From: Agelas oroides
Lineage: Eukaryota; Porifera; Demospongiae; Agelasida; Agelasidae
Direction of reading: 5' to 3'
Assembly (NCBI GenBank): GCA_949130485.1
Contig: OX422188.1
Location: forward strand, 9,899,443-9,963,442
Length of the DNA: 64,000 bases
Of this stretch, positions 1-12,200 are shown piece by piece. The position numbers and the translations under genes were made by a program. The notes below the pieces were generated by a model. That model was given only the letters and a program-made list of their open reading frames with translations, had not been told where the DNA came from and did no database searches. Position 1 is the first letter of the stretch. The number at the start of each line of letters is the position of its first letter.

Positions 1-1295
1 GCTGAGGTCCTCAGCTGGAGGGGGGGAAGGAAGCCGAGGTCTTTCTGATGGTTGTGGAAATGGCGGTGGCAGTGGTGGCGGACCCTCTGCCTCCTCTTTC
101 TCTTTTATCTTCAGCATGTGCCGCACCATGTCCAGCCTGTTCATCCCCTGATATTCATCATACGGGTCTTCCACTTCCTTCTCTACATCCAGTCCCTCCA
201 GTACCTCCATGACATCTGCAGCACTTGGTCGACACTTGGGAGTGTTGTGCAGACACTGGCGGATCAACTTCACCAGAGGGTATTCCTTACCAAACTCCTC
301 GTAAAGCTTTGTCATGTATGGCTCACGTCGCTGCACCTCACTGCGAGCTTTGAGGTTGTCTGCATCACTGGGATCTGGGTATGTACTAGGCAGAAGGTCA
401 TCGGGAAATTCCTGGATGGCAGTGTAGAGAGAGAGGTGGCCAAAAGAGAACATGTCGAGCTTTGCATCGTACTTGGGCCGTACCCCAATAGCCTCTGGGG
501 GCATGTAGACCAGAGTACCTGGAGCAGTGCTCATAGTCTTGTTCAGCCTGTGCGGCTCCACCATGCGAGCGTTGCCCAGATCTGCAATTTTTGCATGCAT
601 AGAGGGCGTGAAGAGGATGTTCCGAGCAGTGAGGTCACGGTGGATGATGGGAGGGGAATGGCCATGCAGGTAGAAGAGCCCTCGTGAGATGTCCAGCAGA
701 ATAGAGCGCTTGAGAGAGAAGGGAACATCACAATTCTCCAGCACCTGTCAGTTACAATGAAATTAATGATGGCAAGATTGCAAAATAACCGCAAATCTTC
801 AAAACGAAAAGAAGTGTAGACTAGAACATGTCTATAGCCATTTGTTCCAAATTGTATGTGAACGTTGCATGTGTTTAGTTCTTGCTCTGTATCATGTAGC
901 TCCCACTGCAGCAAGGGAAGGAAAAGAGGGGACTACAAGGTAAGATCACATACCTTATCCAGGCTGGTGTGCATACGCTCCATCACGAGGAAAGGCGCCG
1001 TCACGCCGGTGAGGAAACACAGGCCAAGAAACTGCACGACGTGCGGATGCCGAAGACTCGCCATCAACTGGCACTCGCTCGCAAATCGCTCCAGCATGCA
1101 CCTAACTCCCTCGATCCCCGGATCCATGAGGGTCTCGTGGAGTTTCTTCCCAGCACACACAGCCCCGCCCACCCGCAGTTCCTCCACGGCGCCGTATGAC
1201 CCCGCGCCCAGCTGTTTGCCCGTGCGCTCTACGTCCTCCAGCAGGAACGGCTTTAGCTCGGGGGAACGAAACATCTTCGTCTCTGTCAGCGCCAT
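1..1295 (-). CDS. Divergent tyrosine-kinase-like protein kinase, 3' end outside window
   Basis: Two coding exons on the minus strand: 1295-954 (start ATG, 114 codons, donor AAG|GTATGT) and 744-1 (acceptor ACAG), joined in phase 0. The protein starts almost directly with the kinase domain. Visible motifs are the glycine loop GAGSYG, the AGKK lysine, an alpha-C glutamate in FASECQ, the catalytic loop HRDLTARN (about residues 149-156), DLG replacing DFG (169-171) and PPEA replacing APE. HRDLxARN is typical of tyrosine and tyrosine-kinase-like kinases, and PPE occurs in several of them, so substrate specificity is uncertain. After the domain comes a charged helix and a proline-rich tail that runs off base 1. 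No signal peptide or membrane segment is seen, so it is probably cytoplasmic. Such short divergent kinases form large families in sponges as far as I know; that link is inference. Confidence 0.85.
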
Positions 1296-1740
1296 ATTTC
1301 TTCAGAATCACAAATTTCCCCACTAAACTGCGAGTATGTATGATAAGATCGACCAACTCTCATTGTTCGTGGCAGCTGCTATCATCTGGTTGTACCCTAA
1401 ACCCGACTATGTGCAGTTACTAGTATAGTTTTGTAGTATCTGTTTCTGATAGTACTAGCACTTCTTTTTGTTTGTGCTTGCCTATCTAGTTGTACCCTAA
1501 ACCCGACTGTGTGTAGTTAAACTTTCAGTGGCTGTTATCTGCTACCAACTCGAGCTCGGAAAATAACTTAACCCCTTCGCGCATGCGCGCGGGGTAATGT
1601 GCATGCACAGTACAGTACACGTAAGAGAATGTGTCTCATAACCATGGATCAACCCCTGCCCGGTAAAAAGCAGTCTGGGTACAAGACTGAAAGAAAATAG
1701 TGATAAGTGCAAGTGCACACACGTGTGAACATGAAATGTT
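1296..1740. other. Intergenic gap between the kinase 5' end and the DNAI7 3' end
   Basis: No coding exon is seen. It should hold the kinase promoter and the DNAI7 3' UTR. A segment starting ttgtaccctaaacccgact occurs twice (about 1389 and 1490), a direct repeat about 100 bp apart. The run ccctaaaccc resembles a telomeric repeat but occurs singly. A GC-rich patch (cgcgcatgcgcgcgggg) lies at about 1578-1594. Confidence 0.5.
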
Positions 1741-1888
1741 CTAGGAGAAGGTGAGTATCCTGGTGCTGGTCAGCCAGCGCTGTACTGCCTCCACGTGCAC
1801 TGGGGAGGTTGTACTCATCCTCTCCCTAGACAGCTGGGAGGAGTCACATTCCAGGGTAGTGTATAGGTCCGCATGCACCTGTGTGTCA

Positions 1889-1944
<56 letters not shown>

Positions 1945-3204
1945 AATGTGAACTTATAAACCACCTTCCACTCAAACATCCTGCCAGAATGTCTCACCTC
2001 ACAGCCCTCAGGAAGCTCCATTGAGAACTCACTGCTGTCTTCAGTGACCTTTAGTCTGCAGCTCCTCCGCCCACCAACGTACGTGCTCCAGGACAACTGG
2101 GAATTAAGAGAGAGGTCGGAAGCATTCCTTCACTCAGACAAAGGCAGGGAGGTTACAATGAAGAGTACAGATGCAGGCTAACCAATGACACAAGACCAAG
2201 AGGTGTGCTATGATGTATATGTGCCTCAGGACTAGCCTTATACCCAGGGCCAGTACTTGTCACTTGTAGTGCTAACATCCTCTGCTAGAGACATAGTCTT
2301 GTTCTTAGGCTGCCATATGCTTACAACCCATTCCTCAAATGTTAGGTATGAGGAATGGGTTGTAAGCATTTGCTTCTGTGTGTGTACAGCTTTGCTTGTG
2401 AAATCTGAGAATACTAGCAGCCACTGAGAATTTAACTGAGAGCCCCCAGGCTTGAGCTGCCAGTGGTCTGATCACAATACTATGACCACTCTATGCATGT
2501 ACTTTTCACCTCACCCATCAAATACGCATTTATTTACAGCTAAGGCAAAACACTCTAAAGCTGATATGACTCCAGAGAACAACTCCAGAGTACGCACCTG
2601 TTCAGTGTTCTGTTTGCTGGTGCACTCGGCTGCTCTGACAACAAACTTGCCTCTGCTTGCCTCATTGTTCCACTTGCTCCAGGAGAAGGCAAAGGCAGTG
2701 GAGGCCAGAGCCATGTGCTGGTAGACTGACTCCTCTGTGAGGGAATTCTGGGGAAGAAGGGAGTGACGAAGAGAGGAAGGGATGTAGGAGAAAAGAGGGA
2801 GAGAGGGGAGAAGGGAGGGAGAGGAGGTGGAGGGAGGGGGGGGGGGAAGAGGGGGGAGAGGGGGGAGGGAGAGGAGGGAGGGACAGAGGAGGGAGGGAGA
2901 GAGGAAGGGATGTAGGAGAAAAGAGGGAGGGAGGGGGAGAAGAAGTAGGAGGAGGGAGAGAAAGAGGAGGGAGGGAGAAAAGAGGGAGGGAGAGAAGAGG
3001 GAAGAAGTCCAATACTTATGATGACAAACAGCAATATGGTGCTATGAGGTCCAGGGAGAGAGTCTGGGGTCAATGTAAGGTCTCACCTTTGGTTTGATGC
3101 TGACGTACTTGTCTCCATCAGGCTCAGGGAAGAAGTTGGCACCAACCTTAGCCAGTGCCTGGGAAAGAAGTCAGTATTACGTAATAGTTCTGTGTATGTG
3201 TGAC

Positions 3205-3291
<87 letters not shown>

Positions 3292-6200
3292 CCTGCATCA
3301 ATTCCCTGGCAGACATGGGTATGTTAACGAGGTGAGAGAGGGCTGGTGACTCCTCCTCCTCCATTGTTGCCTGCACAAGAGTATTGACACCCTCCTGCAA
3401 TAGGGCAGAGAACGGCTCATGTGAGGCATGGTAGTTGTACTGATACAACCATTTTACAATCACTCAATGTTACTACAAAAAGAGGTGGGGCTCAATGCAG
3501 GGAGAGCTCAATGTGGGTGTGGCTCAATGCAGGGAGAGCTCAATGTGAGTGGGGCTCAATGCAGGAGAGCTCAATGTGAGTGGGGCTCAACGCAGGAGTG
3601 CTCAATGTGGGGCGGGCTCAATGCAGGAGAGCTCAATGTGGGTGGGCTCAATGTGGGGTAGGACTCAATGCGGGGAGAGCTCAATGTGGGGTGGGGCTCA
3701 ATGTAGGTGGAGCTCAAGCAGGGAGAGCTCAATGTGGGTGGGGCTCAATGTGGGTGGAGCTCAATGCAAGGAGAGCTCAATGTGGGTGGGGCTCAATGTG
3801 GGTGGAGCTCAAGCAGGGAGAGCTCACTGTGGGTGGGGCTCACTGTGGGTGGGCTCAATAAGGGTGGAGGTCAATGTGGATGGAGGTTTAGTTTGATGTG
3901 AGTTGGGGTCCATGCGGAGCTTAGTACTATTAACTTGTATGCAAACCACATTCCATTCTGCAAGTGACAGAAAGTTGCATGAAGCCTGGGAATGCAGTAC
4001 CTTAATTTCCACGGAGATTGCTACCATTCCCCCAGTGATGGTGAGGAGAGTGTGGTTGGGGCCGTGGGGCACCATCTCCCAGCCCTGGTAGGGCATGTTC
4101 ACATACAGGTCCTACATGGCAGAGAAGAACTACATGATATACAGCTACACATAAGGTTGAAGACAAACGTACTGCAGTTAAGTCTTGTCTTGCTTGTGCT
4201 TGCCTTCAATGCCTTGGGTTAGTTAGCGTTGTTCCTAGGCCTTCATATTAGATTGCTCATAGTATGCATAAAAAAACTGGGGGGTGGGGTTGCCTCAAGA
4301 GCTTATAAGCTCCTGGTTGCATATACTGCAATCAAACAGAACCCGAGGGTGGGAAGGCCTGGGAATGAGGCTCCATTGTGTGGGTCAAATGTTCAGCTGT
4401 TTGGTACTTCAGTTGAGAAAGCATATAGCCAGGCTCCTCCCCAACTTTTGTCACATACAGTTTTCAACAAGTTGGAGAGGAGCCTGGGAATGAGGCTAAG
4501 ACTCATGGCATTCAAAGCAGCCGAGCTTTGCAGTTCAAGGAGCCAACACTACTCGGTCGATGTTTGCACGTACCACCATGATGGCTAGGAGCCAACACTA
4601 CTCGGTCAATGTTTGCACGTACCACCATGATGGCTAGGAGCCAACACTACTCGGTCAATGTTTGCACGTACCACCATGATGGCTAGGAGCCAACACTACT
4701 CGGTCAATGTTTGCACGTACCACCATGATGGCTAGGAGCCAACACTACTCGGTCAATGTTTGCACGTACCACCATGATGGCTAGGAGCCAACACTACTCG
4801 GTCAATGTTTGCACGTACCACCATGATGGCTAGGAGCCAACACTACTCGGTCAATGTTTGCACGTACCACCATGATGGCTAGGAGCCAACACTACTCGGT
4901 CAATGTTTGCACGTACCACCATGATGGCTAGGAGCCAACACTACTCGGTCAATGTTTGCACGTACCACCATGATGGCTAGGAGCCAACACTACTCGGTCA
5001 ATGTTTGCACGTACCACCATGATGGCTAGGAGCCAACACTACTCGGTCAATGTTTGCACGTACCACCATGATGGCTAGGAGCCAACACTACTCGGTCAAT
5101 GTTTGCACGTACCACCATGATGGCTAGGAGCCAACACTACTCGGTCAATGTTTGCACGTACCACCATGATGGCTAGGAGCCAACACTACTCGGTCAATGT
5201 TTGCACGTACCACCATGATGGCTAGGAGCCAACACTACTCGGTCAATGTTTGCACGTACCACCATGATGGTTAGGAGCCAACACTACTCGGTCAATGTTT
5301 GCACGTACCACCATGATGGCTAGGAGCCAACACTACTCAGTCAATGTTTGCACGTACCACCATGATGGCTAGCGGAGAGAAGTAAAAGGTCTGGAAGGAC
5401 ACCATCCACTCCTCTACATGTGGAGACAAAGAAGATAAGTTTAATTGTTAACTGTGAACCAGGAGTCTGTGAGCTAACCCACAGCCTTTGCAATGTCAGT
5501 GTTTATTCACATTCCCAAATTTCATTATGATCTGGGCTGGGAATGAGACCATCCACCGTAGCACCTCCCCATTCCCCTCCACTCCCCCACCCCCCACCCT
5601 CAACTCCCTTACCTCCTCCACTCCCCATCTCCCTTACCTCCTCCACTCCCCCACCCCCCACCCTCAACTCCCTTACCTCCTCCACTTCCCCACCCCAGAC
5701 TCTCCACTCCCCCACCTCACCCTCCTCCTGGCCTAGATGCAACGCTACACACTCTCGAAGACAGCAAAATTTGGAAGCTACATTCTAGCCCTTCCACTAG
5801 TCTATTCACGCCATGTTGTTGCTCACCAAGGTCAAAGGTCACCTCCTGCAGTCCTCCAGTCCTCCAGATGTAGAGGTCATCGTCCCACCTTGCCAGCTGT
5901 GGTGCCTCTAGGAAGAGAAATGGTTCTGGAAGTCTGTGGAGGGATGAAGGAAGGTGGAGGAGAGAGGGAGGGAAGAGAGAGGGAGGGAGGAGAGAAGGGA
6001 GGAAAGGGAGGGAGTGAGGAGAGAAGGGAGGAAAGGGAGGGAGTGAGGAGAGAAGGGAGGAAAGGGAGGGAGGGAGGGAGGAAAAGGAGGGAAAGAAGGG
6101 GGGAGGGAGGGGAGGGAGGGAGGGAGGGAGGGAGGGGAGGGAGTTTCACTCACTTCATGGTGATGGTGATGGCAGGCCAGAGAGAGGACCCTGGAAGGGG

Positions 6201-9200
6201 GGCGGAGGGCTGCTGCTGCTGTTCTTCCTGCTCATCCTTGGCTTGCTGTGGGGCTCGAACCACCTCTGCAGGATAGGGGTAGGGGGTCAGCTGGTGTGAT
6301 ATGGCTGTGTTGGAGGAGGTGTGTGTGTGTGTGAGGGTGGGGGGGGGGGGGGGGGGGGGGGGGGGTGAGATGGGAGAGAGGGGGAAACAGGAAGAGTTGA
6401 AAGTACATATGTGGGAGGTCTGGACAGACACACATGGAAAATGGACAGGCACATGAACAAGCATACAGACAGAAAGACAAATAGATGGACATGCAAACAG
6501 GCAAACAGACAGACAGACATGCAAACATGCAGACAGGCAGACAGATGGACAAATGAACACCTCTCCTGATGGTCCAGTTGTTTGTCATCTTGGGTGGCGG
6601 GGGCATCTCCAACAGTCGGACTAGAATAGGACCCCCAGCTGGCCGATATGCCCTCAGGTCCACCTCATCTTCCTCCCCATCACCCTCACCCTCCACACCA
6701 TCACCAACATTGTTGTCTCCAGCTGTGGATAAAGTGATTCCAGTTAATAATGGTGGTAGTCAATCACCCCTCTCTCCTTCCCTCTCTTGCCCCCCTCTTC
6801 TCTCCTCATGTGATACCGAACTACTGGTATAGCTTTGTGCTCTCACTAATTTGACTGTTCAGCCACCAGCCACCAGCCATCATGAAGGAGACAGGGGAGC
6901 AACGGGGAGGGAAGGGTTAGAAAGGAGATAGTGGGAGGAGGGGGGAGGGGAGGAGGAGGGAGGAGTGGGGAGGCTACTATACACAAAGCTGTACCAGTAG
7001 TCCGGTATCACATGAGGCTACTATACACAAAGCTGTACCAGTAGTCCGGTATCACATGAGGCTACTATACACAGAACTATGCCAGTAGTCCGGTATCACA
7101 TGAGGCTACTATACACAAAGCTGTACCAGTAGTCCGGTATCACATGAGGCTACTATACACAAAGCTGTACCAGCAGTCCGGTATCACATGAGGCTACTAT
7201 ACACAGAGCTATGCCAGTAGTCCGGTATCACATGAGGCTACTATACACAAAGCTGTACCAGTAGTCCGGTATCACATGAGGCTACTATACACAGAGCTAT
7301 GCCAGTAGTCCGGTATCACATGAGGCTACTATACACAAAGCTGTACCAGTAGTCCGGTATCACATGAGCCTACTATACACAAAGCTGTACCAGCAGTCTG
7401 GTATCACATGAGGCTACTATACACAGAGCTATGCCAGTAGTCCGGTATCACATGAGGCTACTATACACAAAGCTGTACCAGTAGTCCGGTATCACATGAG
7501 GCTAGGGACAGTAAATTATAGCTGACCAGCCATACCAGTAGTCCAGTATCATATGAGGGTACTATACACAAAGACTTGGGGACAGTAAATTACAGCTGAC
7601 CAGCCATTGAAGAATAGCGCAAAGGACATTCATCCACCGAGCCTTGTTCCTAGACTCTTGTGCCCCCAGCTTCCATTGCTACTGCACTGACTGCAAGCAA
7701 TGAAAGCCGGGGATGTGAAAGTCTGGGACGAGGTTACCTCCACTGCAAGCAGCCTTACGAACCACTTCTTGAGACATGTCCATGTGTATTACTCAGGCAA
7801 GATGTGAACCAGATAAGTGTAGCGTATTGGCATGCAAGATGAGTGTAGTGTATTGGGTATTGCAACATCCCTTGCACTCAGGAGTTGGTACATTCCTATG
7901 AGAAAGGTAGCTACTTCCTTATATGGAAGTAATTCACCTTATAAGGTAGCCTTCCATATAAGGAAATGCTGTGCTCTGAGCAAAAAAAACAGTGATGGGA
8001 AAGGAGGAGAAGAAGGGATGGGGGAGGGGGAGGGAGGGGAGAGAGGAGGGGGAGAGAGAGAGAGGGGACTGGGAGAGGAGAGAGAGGGAAGGAAGGGGGA
8101 AGAGTGGGGGGAAGGAGGGAGGAAGGGGGGAGAGAGGGGGAAGAGAGGGGAGAGGAAGGAGGGACGAGGGAGGCAGGAAGGAGGTGGGAGGGAGGGGACG
8201 TGGTGCAGCTTAAACCAAGGGCCCTGGGTTCCATTTCCAGTGATGTCAGGTTTTGCACTCTCCTCCTGTTTGCCTCAGACCATTGCAAGCATGTCTATTG
8301 AGACCGTTACATGAATTATGTCTCGTGCCCTCCTGCTAGGGACAAGTGATTTCATACTCACTTGGGTTTGTATGTTGCGTGTACACCATTACAACATTCT
8401 TACGTATTCAAAAATTACACAGGTACTTGGACGAACATTTACACATAAATGAGCCAGTCACACTACATGATTAGTTCATGGTTCCTATACACATTACGTA
8501 ACATAGGTGGCACACACCACTTAATGTTGCACAAACGGTAGAAATTCACTTATCCAGATACGTTCACCTAGATAACGTTTGGGTAAGTGAAGTTTGATTG
8601 CAAAGCAGTACATTTAATCCCAATATCATATTTTGGGGCGTTGGATATTGTGTTGCTCACACAATAGAAAGTCATGCATCCAAACATGTCGAGAAGGTAA
8701 CTGAAATATTGGAGTAAGTGCAAAGCAGATTACTTTCCATTTAATCCACAACAAGATACATGTATCTTATTTCAAAGAGTGAAGATTTGAGTTCCTACTG
8801 TACGTTACTAGAGGTCTATCACGCAATACAGACGATCAATGTGAACACTGTACATTACTAGAGGTCTATCATGCAATACAGACGATCAATGTGAACACTG
8901 TACGTTACTAGAGGTCTATCATGCAATACAGACGATCAATGTGAACACTGTACGTTACTAGAGGTCTATCATGCAATACAGACGATCAATGTGAACACTG
9001 TACGTTACTAGAGGTCTATCATGCAACACAGACGATCAATGTGAACACTGTACATTACTAGAGGTCTATCACGCAATACAGACGATCAATGTGAACACTG
9101 TACATTACTAGAGGTCTATCATGCAACACAGACGATCAATATGAACACTGTACGTTACTAGAGGTCTATCACGCAACACAGACGATCAATATGAACACTG

Positions 9201-12200
9201 TACGTTACTAGAGGTCTATCATGAAACACAGACGATCAATGTGAACACTGTACGTTACTAGAGGTCTATCACGCAACGCAGACGATCAATGTGAACACTG
9301 TACGTTACTAGAGGTCTATCACGCAACGCAGACGATCAATGTGAACACTGTACGTTACTAGAGGTCTATCACGCAATACAGATGATCAATGTGAACACTG
9401 TACGTTACTAGAGGTCTATCATGAAACACAGACGATCAATGTGAACACTGTACGTTACTAGAGGTCTATCATGCAATACAGACGATCAATGTGAACACTG
9501 TACGTTACTAGAGGTCTATCATGAAACACAGACGATCAATGTGAACACTGTACGTTACTAGAGGTCTACCATGAAACACAGACGATCAATGTGAACACTG
9601 TACGTTACTAGAGGTCTATCATGCAATACAGACGATCAATGTGAACACTGTACATTACTAGAGGTCTATCACGCAACACAGACGATCAATATGAACACTG
9701 TACGTTACTAGAGGTCTATCATGCAATACAGACGATCAATATGCCTCAGAAATCTGCAGCCACAACAAAGGAAGGGCCTTGGAATGGTAGTTTTAAATTC
9801 TTGCTTGCGAACCACTGGGAGGGTTAAATAACGTACTGTAACATAGAATGTCATGTATGTATAGGACAATGGCATTTCATTGACCATGTACAAATGTACT
9901 TCTTACGAGTTTCCTCGTTGTCACGTGGCTTTTCACTCTCCAGTGAATCACTGGATTACATTGAAACATTTACAAAGCTCATTGGTTGGTTGGTTGTGTC
10001 ACAAGTTTCCAAGAAGTTGTCTAAATCATGGAAAGATTGCTTTCACGGATTCCACGGCAGTGCTTCGCCGTTATATTACATTTTGTATTTTGCATCAATG
10101 TACAAGCTATTGTATGCCCGAGGAAGGAAGCAATATCCCGGAATTAGTGAAAGCGATGTTTTCATGATTTAGACATATCTATTCTTGAAGAGGCGCTGAA
10201 GAGGCCTGTGTGGCTAGGAGTAGTCACGCTTGATCCTTATCTACATCACAGTTTTCAGCTGTTAGGGTTTCACCTTACAAATACTGACTGCGGAGCTAGC
10301 TTCACACAATGGCAGTGGTCTGAAACACACTAGAGAGTGAGTATCAGTGGTTTCGTACAATGACATCACCTGATAATCCACACTACTGAGACCCTACTCA
10401 CTGTAGATAGGTTACCACAAACTGGAGTAAAATTTCACTATCCACAAACATCACAAACATTTGTTTGTTTGATGTAGTAGGATACCTCCTTGGATTGCAG
10501 GCAGTGAGCTAATATTCACTCAACATTCTACACTGATAACTGTAGTTACCACAAACTGTAGTAAAATTCATACAAATTTTACAACCCAAAAAGGCAAAAA
10601 CATGTAATGCGGGCCGCAGTGAGTTGATATTTTAGTGTATGCTAACTCTAACTCACAGAACACAAAAGACACTACCAAAACTGAGAAATTGCGTGTACAA
10701 GATTTTCTCTTCTCTATATATAATACGTGTGGTTCTTGCAAATTTGCGCATCAGTGATAATTATGCTCCTGTAGTTAGTTAGCTTGTGTGATTGAGACAA
10801 TCTTTATGACTTTCACCAGCTTCAAAAAATTTTTACATTTCAATATGTCTCCCAAAAAGAGACTTTTGACTATAAAACAAATTTTGCATGATTAGCAACC
10901 AGTTGGAGGCATGACTCTTAACTTATTCGCCACACTAATGGCAGAGATTTATTTCTCTTCCAGGGTGCACTCAGCCCTACCTCAAAAATGGTTTATTGTC
11001 CTTCAAAGGAAAAAATTGAGCCAATGGTCCCAGGAAATTCCCTTTGTTTGTGCTATCGGATCAGGATTATCCCAGTTAAACTGTAAGTCTATCCTTTTAT
11101 GGTCTTTACGCTACTATTAATTAGATTTAAATTCTTCTCTGAGCAAAAAAAACCCTGTATAACAGGTTTTGGTGATAGTGTTATCACATCAGTAGCTACA
11201 TACGCAATGATGATGAAACAAATTCAGTGTTTCCTCAATGGATGCCTTGCGTGCTGACAACATGACACAAAGCGTGACATTTTGAAAATGCTTTTTGCTT
11301 GTAGGAAATTGCTTCCCCTTGAGGGGACAACCAGCCAAGAAGGGGCCACACTGTCTCCTAAGGCTAGTAGTAACTGAAACATCTTCCTGAAGAATTCATC
11401 GTTTCTCAGAAATCATTTTGAAAGTGATCTCCTAATTACTACATGCCCTCTGCACCCTATACTTCCCACACCCAAGTTGGACAGTGGCAACCTAGGTAGG
11501 TACCCCCAGATAGCTATCTAAGGAACCTGTTGTCCCCTCTTGGTTCCCTACACAGTGCAATAAGCACCATAAGCTGACGCTATATGACTTTACATTTGCT
11601 AGCCGACACCATATTAGTTGCTAGCTGACGTATGAGTTTACAATTGCCAGCACACTCCATATGAATTCAAAAGTTTGTATAAGGAAAGTTCTTGGCATGT
11701 ACTACAAGCTAAAGTAAGCAGGGACTGGACAATACAATCGCTAGAATTCCCCGCATTTTCCACTATGACAGACACCCCTTCGCCATACTTGGCATCATAA
11801 CACACCTATCACTTCTGGTTCACTCCATATATTGTGTTTACGAGTGACTTCAGTGACGTAAGTTCTACCGCGTGAGGCAATGAATGCTGAAATAACAAAC
11901 AATTGCTGGATATTGTGTTGTTGATTTATTGCCATACACAGCAAATTAGTATCATAACGCACCTTCCAGTCAGCTCCATATTGAGTTAGTAACGGAAGTT
12001 ATTGACGCATGATCACACAAGAATTGAATATGGGAATAGCATACATGTACACACACCTACTGGGAATTAGGTATAGTGTTGTGGTGTATTTTTATGTTGC
12101 TAAAAATAGCACAGAGGTATGCTATTAACTCTGAAGTGTTTCAAATGAGTAACTAGCGGCCAGTAATGTAGATCAGCAGTCTTTTATTGTCTAGCTGTTT

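Noticed and set aside
2555..3073. Proline/serine-rich protein across the GA tract
   Set aside because: Simple-sequence artefact that reads through the real DNAI7 exon in another frame.
4541..5373. CRISPR-like array (regular 49-bp period)
   Set aside because: Units are contiguous with no unique spacers, and the sequence is eukaryotic. It is a minisatellite overlapping an exon end.
5737..6276. Plus-strand ORF with gly/arg/glu-rich region
   Set aside because: Antisense to DNAI7 exons 5933-5827 and 6265-6154 and dominated by the GGGA repeat.
8797..9740. CRISPR-like array (50-bp period)
   Set aside because: Whole period is repeated, no variable spacers.
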